Source of the DNA: Pacificimonas sp963710205
GTDB taxonomy: Bacteria; Pseudomonadota; Alphaproteobacteria; Sphingomonadales; Sphingomonadaceae
Direction: 5' to 3'
Assembly (NCBI GenBank): GCA_963710205.1
Contig: CAVPZG010000002.1
Coordinates: 1-64,000 of the forward strand
Length of the DNA: 64,000 nucleotides
The position numbers were made by a program, and so were the translations under genes. The notes beneath the pieces are model-generated. The model saw only the letters and a program-made list of their open reading frames with translations. It was not told the origin of the DNA and did no database searches. Of this stretch, positions 40,813 to 54,199 are shown piece after piece; the stretch's first letter is position 1; the number at the start of each line of letters is the position of its first letter.

Positions 40813-42216
40813 ATGCGCCCCGTATCCGTTGTCGCCGTCTGTTTCGCCGCAACATCGCTGACCACGCCTGCCACGGCCCAGGACGACCGGCTCGATCGGG
40901 CCATGCAGCAGATCGAGGCGCTGCAGGCGGAACTGAAGCTGCTGCAGGCGGAAGTGTCCAGACTGCGCACCGAAAGCGATGCCGGCACCGCGGCGCAGAC
41001 TGCCGTGATCGAAACCCAGTCGGCGTTGATCGAGGACCAGGGCGCACGCCTCGCGACGGTCGAGGCCGCGGCCGAAAAGGACATTCCGCAGATCGCCTGG
41101 AAGGGTGCGCCCGTCATTTCCGGTGATGGCTGGAGTTTCAAGCCGCGCGGACGGCTGCAGTTCAATGGGGGTTATCTCGATACTCCAGACGCCATCGCGA
41201 ATGACGGCGCAGGCTGGACAACGGAACTTCGCCGTGCGCGAATTGGCGTCGAGGGCGAGATCCGCTCGAGGATCGGTTACAAGTTCGAGGTCGATTTTGC
41301 CGACAATGAGGTCGAATTCGCGGACAGCTTTGCGGAGATCGACCTTGGCGGTGTCGACCTGATCATCGGTAACCAGAATACCGGCGTCAGCCTGGAAGAG
41401 CTGACATCATCCCGGTACATCACCTTCATTGAACGGTCCGCGCTGACTGACGCCTTTGGTCTTGAGCGGCGGGTCGGCGCGAAGCTGTCCTATGCGGCCG
41501 GCGACTTCCTGCTGACCGGCGGTGTTTTCGCCGACGACCTGGGCTCGCTGATCGACGACGGCAACAATCAGTGGGGCTTCGCCGCGCGCGCCGTGTACGC
41601 GCCCGCTTTGGGTGAAGACATGCAATTGCATCTCGGCGCCAGCGTCCAGCACACCGAATTCGCCAATGCCGCCCAGAATGTACGCTATCGTCAGCGGCCC
41701 GGCATCCATTCGACCGACCTGCGCCTGGTCAATACAGGCGAGATCGGCGCAAGTTCGGACACGCTTTATGGTCTAGAGGCCGCCATGTTGTCCGGGCCCC
41801 TGCACGTCGCCGGCGAGTTGCTGTCCGTTCGCGTCAACCGGCCCGACGCTGCCAACGGCGATTTCTGGGGCGGCTACATGGAGGCCGGATATTTTCTGTC
41901 TGGCGGCGAGCGCACCTACAAGGGCGGAACCTTCGGGCGCGCCAAGGTGGACAAGAGCATCGGCGAGGGCGGAATGGGCGCGTGGCAGGTTGCAGCGCGA
42001 CTCGACCATGTCGACCTTGCCGACGCCGTTATCGCTGGCGGCAAGCAAACGACCTATCAGGCCGCGCTGAACTGGTACCCCGACCCCTATCTGCGATTCT
42101 TCCTGAACTACAACCATCTGTCGATCAGTGGCGGACCGTTTGCCGGTGTCGTCGATCCCGCTGATGGCGACTATGGCGCCGACAGCGTCGGGCTTGGCAT
42201 GCTGATCGACTTCTAG
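40813..42216 (+). CDS. OprO/OprP-type phosphate-selective porin family protein
   Basis: 467 residues from the ATG at 40813. Signal peptide RPVSVVAVCFAATSLTTPATA, then a coiled coil of about 70 residues (MQQIEALQAELKLLQAEVS) that trimerises the protein in the periplasm, then a 16-strand barrel beginning FKPRGRLQFNGGYLD and WTTELRRARIGVEGE, ending YGADSVGLGMLIDF with the outer-membrane aromatic last residue. The family covers phosphate, polyphosphate and general anion porins; selectivity is not visible here. Confidence 0.9.
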   Translation: MRPVSVVAVCFAATSLTTPATAQDDRLDRAMQQIEALQAELKLLQAEVSRLRTESDAGTAAQTAVIETQSALIEDQGARLATVEAAAEKDIPQIAWKGAPVISGDGWSFKPRGRLQFNGGYLDTPDAIANDGAGWTTELRRARIGVEGEIRSRIGYKFEVDFADNEVEFADSFAEIDLGGVDLIIGNQNTGVSLEELTSSRYITFIERSALTDAFGLERRVGAKLSYAAGDFLLTGGVFADDLGSLIDDGNNQWGFAARAVYAPALGEDMQLHLGASVQHTEFANAAQNVRYRQRPGIHSTDLRLVNTGEIGASSDTLYGLEAAMLSGPLHVAGELLSVRVNRPDAANGDFWGGYMEAGYFLSGGERTYKGGTFGRAKVDKSIGEGGMGAWQVAARLDHVDLADAVIAGGKQTTYQAALNWYPDPYLRFFLNYNHLSISGGPFAGVVDPADGDYGADSVGLGMLIDF

Positions 42217-42237
42217 CGACGTGCCGGCTGGCTCTGA

Positions 42238-42510
42238 CTAGAAATCGCGCCAGTCATCCGGTTCGTGCCGGGCGCCTTCGTCGGCGGCAGCCTGATCGTG
42301 GCCGCTGGCGCTCGAAAGGAAAATCAGGCCCATGAGGCCCGCCGCCAACAGCATCGACAGCGTTGCCGCCAGCGTCACGGCGATGATCAGGTGAATAGGC
42401 AGGTCCCAGCTGCCATCCGAAAGATAATATAATGCCGCCGCACTGGTGATCAGGCCCAGGCTGCCGGCGATTCCGAACATCCAGCCAAAGCGCTGCCTTG
42501 TGGTCACCAT
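42238..42510 (-). CDS. Small two-pass membrane protein
   Basis: 90 residues from the ATG at 42510, with AAGG 8 bases ahead; an ATG at 42516 is the alternative. Two membrane segments lie at about residues 11-31 and 39-63 (HLIIAVTLAATLSMLLAAGLMGL). The C-terminus is polar with DDW. The frame continues upstream to 42951 but there it covers the CBS gene in the other direction and is not coding. It is divergent from the CBS gene, 70 bases apart, and convergent with the porin. No family is recognised. Confidence 0.65.
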   Translation of the reverse strand: MVTTRQRFGWMFGIAGSLGLITSAAALYYLSDGSWDLPIHLIIAVTLAATLSMLLAAGLMGLIFLSSASGHDQAAADEGARHEPDDWRDF

Positions 42511-42580
42511 TGTCATGGCCTTTTCTTTGGCCGGTTTTTGCGCGATGCTCAAGCCAGAGGGATCAGAGGGAGGAGTGTCC

Positions 42581-43006
42581 ATGCATATCGCATCACTGCT
42601 GGAGGGCCGGGGCGAGATCATCACCGCGCGCCCCGACCAGCCCGTCCACGAAATCGTCGCCATCCTTGTCGAACACCGTATCGGCGCGGTGCTGGTCATG
42701 GAGGGTGAGGCCATTGCGGGCATATTGTCCGAACGCGATGTCGTGCGCTGCCTTTCCACCCATGGACAGGAGATCCTGTCCGGACCCGCGCGGCAGATCA
42801 TGACTGCCGACGTGATCACCGTGAGCCCGCGCGAAACCGTTGTCGATGCGCTTGGGAACATGACCAGGCGGCGCATTCGCCACTTGCCAGTCGTCGATGG
42901 CGACAAGCTGATTGGCATTATTTCAATTGGCGACCTCGTTAAGTCCCGCATCGAGGAAGCGGAGCGCGAAGCGGCGTCATTGAAGGATTACATCCAGCAC
43001 GCCTGA
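42581..43006 (+). CDS. CBS domain protein (two CBS domains)
   Basis: 141 residues from the ATG at 42581, with AGGGAGGAG ahead. Two tandem CBS modules: IITARPDQPVHEIVAILVEHRIGAV near residues 13-37 with IAGILSERDVVRCL, and IMTADVITVSPRETVVDAL near 75-93 with RHLPVVDGDKLIGIISIGDLVKSRI. It binds adenine nucleotides in known homologues and acts alone, not fused to a channel or enzyme. It is divergent from the small membrane protein. The rRNA operon promoter follows. Confidence 0.88.
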   Translation: MHIASLLEGRGEIITARPDQPVHEIVAILVEHRIGAVLVMEGEAIAGILSERDVVRCLSTHGQEILSGPARQIMTADVITVSPRETVVDALGNMTRRRIRHLPVVDGDKLIGIISIGDLVKSRIEEAEREAASLKDYIQHA

Positions 43007-43208
43007 TGCGGCCGGGCTCCGGCATTAGCCGGGAATCGCACGCGACTCTTATAAGAATCAGGACGGGAGACTCGCGAATCTGTCACATATCGCTGGCAAA
43101 AGTATGAAACCGGTAGGCGCAGCCCATGCGAAACTGGTTCCAGTGCCAATTTAATAGCCTCGTTATCAACGGGTTACGAGAACCGCGCACTTTTCTTACA
43201 AATCGGTG
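43007..43208. other. Intergenic region before the rRNA promoter
   Basis: Two hundred bases between the CBS gene and the rRNA promoter with no convincing frame or repeat. An AT-rich TTATAA at about 43048 has no clear -35 partner. It probably holds upstream activating sequence for the ribosomal promoter. Confidence 0.4.
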
Positions 43209-43238
43209 TTGACGCTTTGGGGAATGCGCCCATATAAC
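43209..43238 (+). promoter_or_regulatory. Main rRNA operon promoter
   Basis: A -35 element TTGACG (43209-43214) and -10 element TATAAC (43233-43238) are separated by 18 bases, a near-consensus sigma-70 promoter about 290 bases before the 16S gene. It reads toward the 16S gene and is the strongest candidate for the rRNA operon. A boxA-like antitermination sequence (GCTCTTTCTC) lies near 43334. Confidence 0.75.
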
Positions 43239-43356
43239 AGCTTCAACGATGCAGCGACGCACAGCGCGGCCTGCACGCCTCAACTTGTCTCTCGACCGGT
43301 AGTCCGGCCGCAAGGTCGGAAGAGGCGCGTTTCGCTCTTTCTCATTGTCGTATAAT

Positions 43357-43370
43357 GAAGAAGGGACATG
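43357..43370 (+). other. 5' arm of the 16S precursor processing stem
   Basis: GAAGAAGGGACATG pairs perfectly over 14 bp with CATGTCCCTTCTTC at 45092-45105. The two arms flank the 16S gene, as the RNase III stem of pre-16S rRNA does, so they define the processing site for release of 16S. Confidence 0.8.
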
Positions 43371-43531
43371 TGGGCGGCGGCCCGCAGTCTGACCAATTAG
43401 GGGTCGGATACTGCGGTAACCAACAAGCCAACTACCTGTCCTTACAACACACCATTTGTAATGTGCAGGAATTTGGCTCCTAATCATTCGGATGTCTGGT
43501 GTCGGTTCGCCGGTGCCTAATGTCCGATCAT

Positions 43532-45026
<1,495 letters not shown>

Positions 45027-45091
45027 TAGTTCTGGATGAACCTTTCTCACGATCGGTTTCCGGGGCGTCCAAAGACAAATGTCGCCGTCCT

Positions 45092-45105
45092 CATGTCCCT
45101 TCTTC
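45092..45105 (+). other. 3' arm of the 16S precursor processing stem
   Basis: CATGTCCCTTCTTC, the perfect complement of 43357-43370. The distance from the 16S end (about 75 bases) fits RNase III cleavage of the pre-rRNA. Confidence 0.8.
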
Positions 45106-45180
45106 CTGGAAAATCGCTGAGCAGCGGACCGCCCTCACGGGTCGTCCCGTGGGTTTCGCGGTCGCTTCATGCGATCGTGT

Positions 45181-45257
<77 letters not shown>

Positions 45258-45284
45258 CTTTGATGTGCGCGCGTCCGCGTGCAT

Positions 45285-45360
45285 GGGGCTTTAGCTCAGC
45301 TGGGAGAGCACCTGCTTTGCAAGCAGGGGGTCATCGGTTCGATCCCGATAAGCTCCACCA
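45285..45360 (+). tRNA. tRNA-Ala (TGC)
   Basis: 76 bases including CCA. Anticodon TGC at 45318-45320 (loop CTTTGCAAG). Acceptor stem GGGGCTT pairs with AAGCTCC; T-arm TCGGTTCGATCCCGA. It follows tRNA-Ile in the 16S-23S spacer by 27 bases. Confidence 0.97.
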
Positions 45361-45621
45361 CGCTACATTCCAGGATAGAAGATACGAGATCTCGCCTTGC
45401 GGCGAGTAGCCCGGCAGCTTGCCGGAGCGCTTCATTGACATTGTAAATGGGTTTGAAAATCGATGCCGATCGGGATGTATGTCCCTGGTCAGTGCCGTGT
45501 GGGTCGTACCACTGGTTTCTGCCGGAAAGATATGCATTTCATCGATCAAGCTGAGATAAATAAAATAGTTCCATATCCGCCACTGGTTTGCGCGTCAGTG
45601 CTGCCGATGGTGGTGTGGACT
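45361..45621. other. Spacer between tRNA-Ala and 23S
   Basis: No gene; the region carries the 5' arm of the 23S stem and the leader of the large-subunit RNA. Open frames here are too short and of wrong composition to be genes. Confidence 0.6.
45443..45466 (+). other. 5' arm of the 23S precursor processing stem
   Basis: GGTTTGAAAATCGATGC at 45450-45466 pairs with GCACCGATTTTCAAACC at 48503-48519 with one mismatch, the 23S RNase III stem. The adjacent GTAAATGGGTTT (45443-45454) is also complementary to AAACCCATTTAC at 48696-48707, past the 5S gene, giving a second possible pairing. Confidence 0.7.
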
Positions 45622-48429
<2,808 letters not shown>

Positions 48430-48502
48430 TAACGAGTTCACACCATCATCGTCAGCACTGAGTTGCTGGTGATGGCTGGAACTATGGATGTTCTCAGTAA
48501 AT

Positions 48503-48519
48503 GCACCGATTTTCAAACC
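48503..48519 (+). other. 3' arm of the 23S precursor processing stem
   Basis: GCACCGATTTTCAAACC, complement of 45450-45466 with one mismatch; lies between the 23S and 5S genes. Confidence 0.7.
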
Positions 48520-48546
48520 TTCAATCGATATGCAGTGGCCCCATAG

Positions 48547-48661
48547 ACTGGTGGTCATAGCGTCTGTGCCCCACCCGGTCCCATCCCGAACCCGGCCGTG
48601 AAACCAGACAGCGCCGATGGTACTTGTGCTTAAGCATTGGAAGAGTAGGTCGCCGCCAGTC
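48547..48661 (+). rRNA. rrf: 5S ribosomal RNA
   Basis: About 115 nt. The ends pair as GACTGGTGG with CCGCCAGTC; internal ACCCGGTCCCATCCCGAAC is the conserved loop region. Follows 23S by about 115 bases. Ends are approximate. Confidence 0.93.
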
Positions 48662-48721
48662 TTTGTGGCCACTGTCTGTCGCATTTGAAGGTCATAAACC
48701 CATTTACATGTTTCTGCTTGG

Positions 48722-48798
<77 letters not shown>

Positions 48799-48803
48799 TA
48801 TTC

Positions 48804-48838
48804 AAAGCCTCGTCGGTTTCCGGCGGGGCTTTTTTTGT
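48804..48838 (+). terminator. Intrinsic terminator of the rRNA operon
   Basis: An 11-bp stem AGCCTCGTCGG paired with CCGGCGGGGCT (two T-G wobbles) with a TTT loop, then a run of 7 T. It lies 8 bases after tRNA-fMet and ends the rRNA transcript. Confidence 0.93.
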
Positions 48839-49130
48839 TTCTGCGCCCCGCCAGGGCTGGGGATGAAGGGGACTCGCTCGCAGAGGGCAAGCACGGACTG
48901 CGCGCCAGGATGGCCTTGTTCGCTGCCCTTTCCGCCACGCATAATGCTCCCGACCGGGACGGCCACGGATGGCTATCCGGCTGGTTCGATGGCGGTCACC
49001 CGCAATGTTTCGGCGGCGATATGTCGACGCTCAGCCAATGCGCCTTCATTCCGCCCGCTCTTTACCAGAATTGACAGGGCCACTGCGATGGCTTTGCGAC
49101 CCTTCGCGCGCTAACGAAAGCGAACATCCT
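48839..49130. other. Intergenic region after the rRNA operon
   Basis: Nearly 300 bases with no gene. Short frames have no credible family. It probably contains the promoter of the amidohydrolase gene near its end. No repeat or attachment site was seen beside tRNA-fMet. Confidence 0.5.
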
Positions 49131-49131
49131 G

Positions 49132-49147
49132 GGAGGCCTGTCCATTG
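49132..49147 (+). promoter_or_regulatory. Ribosome binding site deciding a TTG start
   Basis: GGAGG (49132-49136) with 8 bases to the TTG at 49145. No ATG in frame gives a signal peptide, and the TTG start is followed by one, so this site decides the start. Confidence 0.75.
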
Positions 49148-50431
49148 TACTACCGTCTTGCCGCCGCGCTCAGCGCACTTGTCGTCGCCATGCCCGCCGC
49201 GGCGGACATGACTGTCATCCATGCCGGGGCGCTGATCGCCGACGCTGCGGAAAGCCCGCGCGGCCCATCGACGATCATTGTGGAAGACGGCAGGATTGTC
49301 AGCATCACCGACGGCCTGCAACCGGCCCCGGCCGGAGCGGAACTGGTCGACCTTGGCGGTCTGACGGTGATGCCCGGCCTGATCGACGCACATGTGCATC
49401 TGACGGGTGATCACGACACGCCCTTTACCGCCGAATTTCTCGATACCGATGAATATGGCGTCACGGTCGGCTTGAAAAATGCGCGCAAAACGCTCGATGC
49501 GGGCGTGACGACGGTGCGTGATCTTGGCAGCGGTCCGCAGACGATGTTTGCCATCCGGCGCGCCATTTCCGAAGGTATCGCGGAAGGGCCGCGCATTGTC
49601 GCCTCTGGCCCCGCAATTTCGATCATCGGGGGTCATGGCGACATATCGCGCGGACGGCCCGAAATCGTTGCGGCGCTGAGCGGCTATAATACGTGTACGG
49701 GCGCGGACCAATGCGCCGCGAAAGTGCGCGAGTTCAGCCGGGCTGGCGCGGATCTCATCAAGATCACCGCAACGGGCGGCGTTCTGTCGCAACAGGGCCG
49801 CGGGCTGGAGGCACATTTCACGACTGCGGAAATGCAGGCCATCACGTCGACCGCGCGGACGCTCGGGCTCAAGGTTGCGGCCCATGCCCATGGCGCGCGC
49901 GGCATCGAATCCGCCGTCAATGCGGGCGTGCGCTCCATCGAACATGGGACGTTCATCGACGCGGCGGGCGTACGGGCCATGAAGGAGAACGACACCTGGT
50001 TCGTCGCCACGCTCATGGCCTATCGCGGGATCGAGGAGCAGCTGGGCACGGGCATCTATACGCCCGTTGTCGAAACCAAGATCCGCCAGACGCTGGAATA
50101 TGTCGGCAAGGGGCTGAAGGCCGCCAACGATGCCGGTGTACCGGTCGCCTTTGGCACCGACGCGGGCGTTTTCGCGCATGGACGCAATAACGAGGAGGCG
50201 GCGATGATGGTCGAGAAGGCCGGCATGACGCCGCGCGCCGTGCTGGTCGCCGCGACATCGGGTGCGGCGAAACTGCTGGGCGTGGATGGCGAAACCGGGA
50301 CGCTCGCTGCTGGCAAGGCCGCCGACCTGATCGCCGTCGAGGGCAACCCCCTCGACGATATCCGCGCGGTGGAACGGATTCGCTATGTGATGGCGAATGG
50401 CCGCGAACATATCTTGGCGGACGGCGAATAG
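49145..50431 (+). CDS. Exported amidohydrolase (imidazolonepropionase-like)
   Basis: 428 residues from a TTG. Signal peptide YYRLAAALSALVVAMPAAA. The amidohydrolase metal site is DAHVHLTGDH near residue 80, Lys in DLIKITATGGVLS (about 203), His in KVAAHAHGARGI (about 245) and SIEHGTFID (about 265), and Asp in AFGTDAGVF (about 340). It belongs to the subtype of exported dipeptidase/prolidase-like amidohydrolases common in Sphingomonadales, presumably periplasmic. Substrate unknown; arylated or peptide amides are plausible. The DUF885 gene follows after 42 bases. Confidence 0.87.
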   Translation: MYYRLAAALSALVVAMPAAADMTVIHAGALIADAAESPRGPSTIIVEDGRIVSITDGLQPAPAGAELVDLGGLTVMPGLIDAHVHLTGDHDTPFTAEFLDTDEYGVTVGLKNARKTLDAGVTTVRDLGSGPQTMFAIRRAISEGIAEGPRIVASGPAISIIGGHGDISRGRPEIVAALSGYNTCTGADQCAAKVREFSRAGADLIKITATGGVLSQQGRGLEAHFTTAEMQAITSTARTLGLKVAAHAHGARGIESAVNAGVRSIEHGTFIDAAGVRAMKENDTWFVATLMAYRGIEEQLGTGIYTPVVETKIRQTLEYVGKGLKAANDAGVPVAFGTDAGVFAHGRNNEEAAMMVEKAGMTPRAVLVAATSGAAKLLGVDGETGTLAAGKAADLIAVEGNPLDDIRAVERIRYVMANGREHILADGE

Positions 50432-50473
50432 CTGTTATAGACACACAATACAGTTCTGCATTCTGGAGTTTCC

Positions 50474-52321
50474 ATGACAACCCGTATTTCGCTGATCGCA
50501 CTCTCCCTCTCGCTCGCCGCCGGCTCCGCCGCACAGGCGCAGGTCGAAACAACAACAAATATGCCGGCGGCAACCACCGCGACTGCCACCGCTGCGGCGA
50601 TGACGCAGGAGGAGGCGCATGACGCCCTGCATGCGCTGTTCGCCAAGAGCGACGAGGACAGTCTGCGCCGCAACCCCATCAGTGCGCTGTTCCGCGGCGA
50701 TACGCGCTATGCCGACCGGCTCGGCGATTATCTGACGGACGAATATTTTGACCGGGAACGCGCCGCGGCGGAGGCCGAGCTGGCGGCGCTGAGGGAGATC
50801 CCGCGTGATGCGCTCTCCGAAACCGACAAAATCGCCTATGATGTCTTTGCCTACGACAAGGGCGAAACGCTGCGCGGGCTTACCGATGAGATCATTGCGC
50901 TAACCGTTGTCAGGCCGATCAATCACTTTCAAGGATTTCATACCTTTTATCCGGTGCTGGCCAGCGGCCAGAGCGCCGCGCCCTTCAATACGGTCGAGGA
51001 TTACGAGAACAACCTGAAGCGTCACAAGGAGTTCGTGACGCTGATGGACCGGGCCATCGCCCGCTCGCGCGAGGGCATGGAGTCGGGCGTTCTGGAGACG
51101 AAACTGACCATCCGCAACGTCATCGGCCAGCTTGATACCCAGCTTGCCGACGAGCCGAAACTGTCGCCCTATTATCAGCCCGTGCTGAAATTTCCGGAAA
51201 ATTTCTCCACCGCCGACAAGGACCGGTTAGCGGCGGCCTATGAAGCGGCGATCGTAGACGACCTCTTTCCGGCCTACACACGGGTGCGCGATTTCCTGCG
51301 CGATGAATATCTGCCAGTCGCGCGTGAAGAGGTCGGCCTGTCGGCCATGAAGGGCGGCGCGCAGCTATATGCAAAACTGCTGGAGGACACGACCACGCTG
51401 CCGCTGACGGCGGACTATATTCACGATCTCGGTCTCAGCGAAGTCGCGCGCATCCGGTCGGAAATGGAAGCGGTGAAGACCGAAGTCGGATTTGACGGGA
51501 CGCTGGCGGAATTTTTCGAGTTCATGAGGACCGACGAGCAGTTCAAGCCCGAGTCGCGCGAGGCGCTGACCCAAGGTTATTATGACATCGGCAAGCAGGT
51601 GGACGAAACCATCGCAACGCAATTCTCGACCATTCCGAAAAGCCCGCTGGAAATTCGTCCGGTCGAGCCCTTTCGGGAAAAGAACGCGGCGGGTGGTTCC
51701 TATAATTCCGGTACGCCCGATGGCTCGCGCCCCGGCGTCTTTTATTTCAACGCCTATAATCTGGACGAGCGGCCTACATTTTCGATGGAGACGCTCTATC
51801 TGCACGAGGGAGCGCCGGGACACCATTTCCAGATCAGTCTGGCACAGGAAAACGAGGCCTTGCCCAGTTTCATGCGCTTTGGCGGCAATACGGCCTTTTC
51901 AGAAGGCTGGGCGCTTTACGCGGAAACGCTGGGACCGGAGCTCGGTCTGTTCAGCGACCCCTATCAGCGCTTCGGGCATCTGAATGACGAAATGCTGCGG
52001 GCGATCCGGCTGGTCGTCGATACCGGTCTGCACGCCAAGGGCTGGAGCCGGGAAAAGGCCATCCAGTACATGCTGGACAATAGCGGCCAGTCGAACACTG
52101 AAGCGACGACGGAAATCGAGCGCTATATCGCCATTCCCAGTCAGGCGGTCGCCTACAAGATTGGCGCGCTGAAGATTCAGGAACTGAAAGCGCGCGCCAT
52201 GGAAAAACTGGGCGACCGCTTCGACCCGCGCGATTTTCACGCGCAGGTTCTGATGACCGGCGCGCTGCCGATGCCGGTCCTGGAGCGGAAGATCGACGAC
52301 TGGATTGCCAGCAAGGGCTGA
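50474..52321 (+). CDS. Exported DUF885 protein, predicted metallopeptidase
   Basis: 615 residues. Signal peptide TRISLIALSLSLAAGSAAQA, then a Thr/Ala linker. The C-terminal half has the motif LYLHEGAPGHHFQISLAQE (about residues 440-458) with an H-E-x-x-x-H-H pattern like a zinc peptidase site, and FSEGWALYAETLG with the third ligand region. DUF885 proteins are M32-like in architecture and remain uncharacterised in most bacteria. Ribosome site TCTGGAG is 6 bases before the ATG. Together with the amidohydrolase it could process peptides in the periplasm; this is inference. Confidence 0.85.
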   Translation: MTTRISLIALSLSLAAGSAAQAQVETTTNMPAATTATATAAAMTQEEAHDALHALFAKSDEDSLRRNPISALFRGDTRYADRLGDYLTDEYFDRERAAAEAELAALREIPRDALSETDKIAYDVFAYDKGETLRGLTDEIIALTVVRPINHFQGFHTFYPVLASGQSAAPFNTVEDYENNLKRHKEFVTLMDRAIARSREGMESGVLETKLTIRNVIGQLDTQLADEPKLSPYYQPVLKFPENFSTADKDRLAAAYEAAIVDDLFPAYTRVRDFLRDEYLPVAREEVGLSAMKGGAQLYAKLLEDTTTLPLTADYIHDLGLSEVARIRSEMEAVKTEVGFDGTLAEFFEFMRTDEQFKPESREALTQGYYDIGKQVDETIATQFSTIPKSPLEIRPVEPFREKNAAGGSYNSGTPDGSRPGVFYFNAYNLDERPTFSMETLYLHEGAPGHHFQISLAQENEALPSFMRFGGNTAFSEGWALYAETLGPELGLFSDPYQRFGHLNDEMLRAIRLVVDTGLHAKGWSREKAIQYMLDNSGQSNTEATTEIERYIAIPSQAVAYKIGALKIQELKARAMEKLGDRFDPRDFHAQVLMTGALPMPVLERKIDDWIASKG

Positions 52322-52328
52322 TCTTCAA

Positions 52329-52349
52329 GGGCGGGATTGCATCCCGCCC
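52329..52349. terminator. Perfect GC hairpin after the DUF885 gene, terminator-like
   Basis: GGGCGGGAT-TGC-ATCCCGCCC, 9 bp perfect stem with 3-base loop, 7 bases beyond the DUF885 stop. There is no T run after it, so it is a weak or Rho-assisted terminator, or an mRNA-stabilising hairpin. Confidence 0.55.
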
Positions 52350-52434
52350 CCCCATATCCCTGGTCATCAATGAATTTGCCGCAGCGCAGCATTGACCTAG
52401 CGGCGCATTCCCGCCTGCGCTAAGTCCCGGTCCC

Positions 52435-53352
52435 ATGGATATCTACCTGCCGATTGCGGAATTGAGCGTTAACGCCGCCGTGATCGTAGGCCTTGGCCTG
52501 CTGGTCGGAATCATGTCCGGCCTGTTCGGTGTCGGCGGCGGGTTCCTGACGACACCGCTTTTGATGTTTTACGGTATCCCCCCCGCAGTTGCCGTTGCCT
52601 CGTCGGCCACACAGGTAACGGGGTCGAGCGTTTCGGGCGCCATGGCGCACTGGCGGCGCGGTGGTGTCGATCTGAAGATGGGCCTGCTGCTGGTCGCCGG
52701 TGGCATCGTCGGCGCCGCCATTGGCTCCGTCATATTCCGTCTGCTGCAGGACATTGGCCAGATCGACCTGACGATCTCTCTGATTTACATTGTCTTTTTA
52801 ACGCTGGTCGGCCTGTCCATGCTGATCGAGACAGTGCGCACATTGCGTCGGCAGGCACGCGGCGAGCGCGCCTCCAAATTGCGGCGGCACAACCGTTTCG
52901 TTGCGGCGCTGCCCGGCAAGACAAGGTTTCGCGCCGCAGGGCTATATATCTCTCCGCTTGCGCCGCTTCTGATCGGTTTGTTCGCGGGCATACTTACCTT
53001 TGTGATGGGGATTGGCGGCGGCCTGATCATGGTGCCTGTCCTGATCTATGTCCTGGGCATGTCGGTCGGTGTCGTCGTCGGGACGAGCCTGTTCCAGATC
53101 GTGTTTACGACGGCGGCCATCACCCTGCTTCACGCGGTGCAGTCCAAGACTGTCGATATCGTCCTTGCTGCGCTGCTGCTGATCGGCGGCGTCATCGGCG
53201 CGCAGCTGGGGGCCAAGATCGCCCTGGGGTTACCCCCCGAAAAACTGCGTCTGGCGCTGGCGATACTGGTACTGGTCGTGGCGGCACGGCTGCTTTTCGG
53301 GCTGACGGTCACGCCGGATAATCTCTATTCGATACAGTTGCAGGGCGCATGA
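52435..53352 (+). CDS. TSUP family transporter (TauE/SafE-like sulfite exporter)
   Basis: 305 residues with about eight membrane segments. The N-terminal half has GIMSGLFGVGGGFLTTPLLMFYG (about residues 24-46) and the C-terminal half the repeat GILTFVMGIGGGLIMVPVLIYV, the duplicated TSUP signature GxGGG. A charged cytoplasmic loop (RTLRRQARGERASKLRRH) joins the halves. Members export sulfite, sulfoacetate or other organosulfur anions. Its stop overlaps the TIGR02186 gene by ATGA, a pair seen widely in alphaproteobacteria. Confidence 0.9.
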   Translation: MDIYLPIAELSVNAAVIVGLGLLVGIMSGLFGVGGGFLTTPLLMFYGIPPAVAVASSATQVTGSSVSGAMAHWRRGGVDLKMGLLLVAGGIVGAAIGSVIFRLLQDIGQIDLTISLIYIVFLTLVGLSMLIETVRTLRRQARGERASKLRRHNRFVAALPGKTRFRAAGLYISPLAPLLIGLFAGILTFVMGIGGGLIMVPVLIYVLGMSVGVVVGTSLFQIVFTTAAITLLHAVQSKTVDIVLAALLLIGGVIGAQLGAKIALGLPPEKLRLALAILVLVVAARLLFGLTVTPDNLYSIQLQGA

Positions 53353-54119
53353 GGTGGCTGATCATCCTGCTGGCCGTGCTGGGCGCCATGCCGGGCGCGG
53401 CGCAAACGCCGGGCAAAGCGCCGCCGCGGCTGATCGCCGACCTGTCCCAGAGCCGCATCGACATCATCTATTCCTTCGCAGGCGCGGAACTTCTGGTATT
53501 TGGCGCGATCCAGTATCCTGACGGCCAGACGCCTGACGAGCGGCCTGACCTTGCCATCGTCGTGCGCGGACCGCCGCAGGCGATCACGGTCAGGCGCAAG
53601 GAACGTGTGCTTGGTCTATGGCTGAACACGGATGCCGTTCGCTTCGAGACGGCGCCGACCTTCTACCGGGCGGCATCCACCCGGCCTATCGAGGATATGG
53701 TCGACGAACGCACGGCGGCCATATTCGAACTCAGTCCGGAATATCTGCAACTGTCTCCATCGGGCGCAATGAGCGCGGGAGAGATTGCGACATTCGAACG
53801 TGGATTGCTGGAAAGCTGGGGATCGGAAGACCTTTATGGTGCCGATCCGGGCGGCGTGGATCTTGTCGAGAATATTCTGTACCGAGCGCGCATCGATCTG
53901 CCGAGCCAGGTGCCTGTCGGCATTTACACCGTGGAAATGCATCTGATCGAAAATGGCGAAATCCTGTCGTCCGCCACCAAAACCATCGAGGTCGGGAAAT
54001 CGGGGTTTGAACGCGCCATTTACGTCGCGGCGCAACAGGACAGTTTCTATTACGGTCTGCTTGCCGTCGCGCTGGCGCTCATCATGGGCTGGACCGCCAG
54101 TCTTTTCGTAAGGCGCTAG
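53349..54119 (+). CDS. TIGR02186 family protein, partner of the TSUP transporter
   Basis: 256 residues. Signal peptide RWLIILLAVLGAMPGAAQT, a soluble beta-rich domain (SRIDIIYSFAGAELLVFGAI, VVRGPPQAITVRRKERV), and a C-terminal membrane segment (YGLLAVALALIMGWTASLFV) that anchors it facing the periplasm. It matches the TIGR02186 conserved family that stands next to TauE/SafE genes, from general knowledge. It likely assists or anchors the transporter. The overlap with the transporter gene supports a complex. Confidence 0.84.
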   Translation: MRWLIILLAVLGAMPGAAQTPGKAPPRLIADLSQSRIDIIYSFAGAELLVFGAIQYPDGQTPDERPDLAIVVRGPPQAITVRRKERVLGLWLNTDAVRFETAPTFYRAASTRPIEDMVDERTAAIFELSPEYLQLSPSGAMSAGEIATFERGLLESWGSEDLYGADPGGVDLVENILYRARIDLPSQVPVGIYTVEMHLIENGEILSSATKTIEVGKSGFERAIYVAAQQDSFYYGLLAVALALIMGWTASLFVRR

Positions 54120-54199
54120 AAAGTGAAAGGGCCGCTAACGCTTCCTTAGCGAGACTCTGACTATCGCTTCCGGTTCATCATTACCGGAGCCGACCACCC

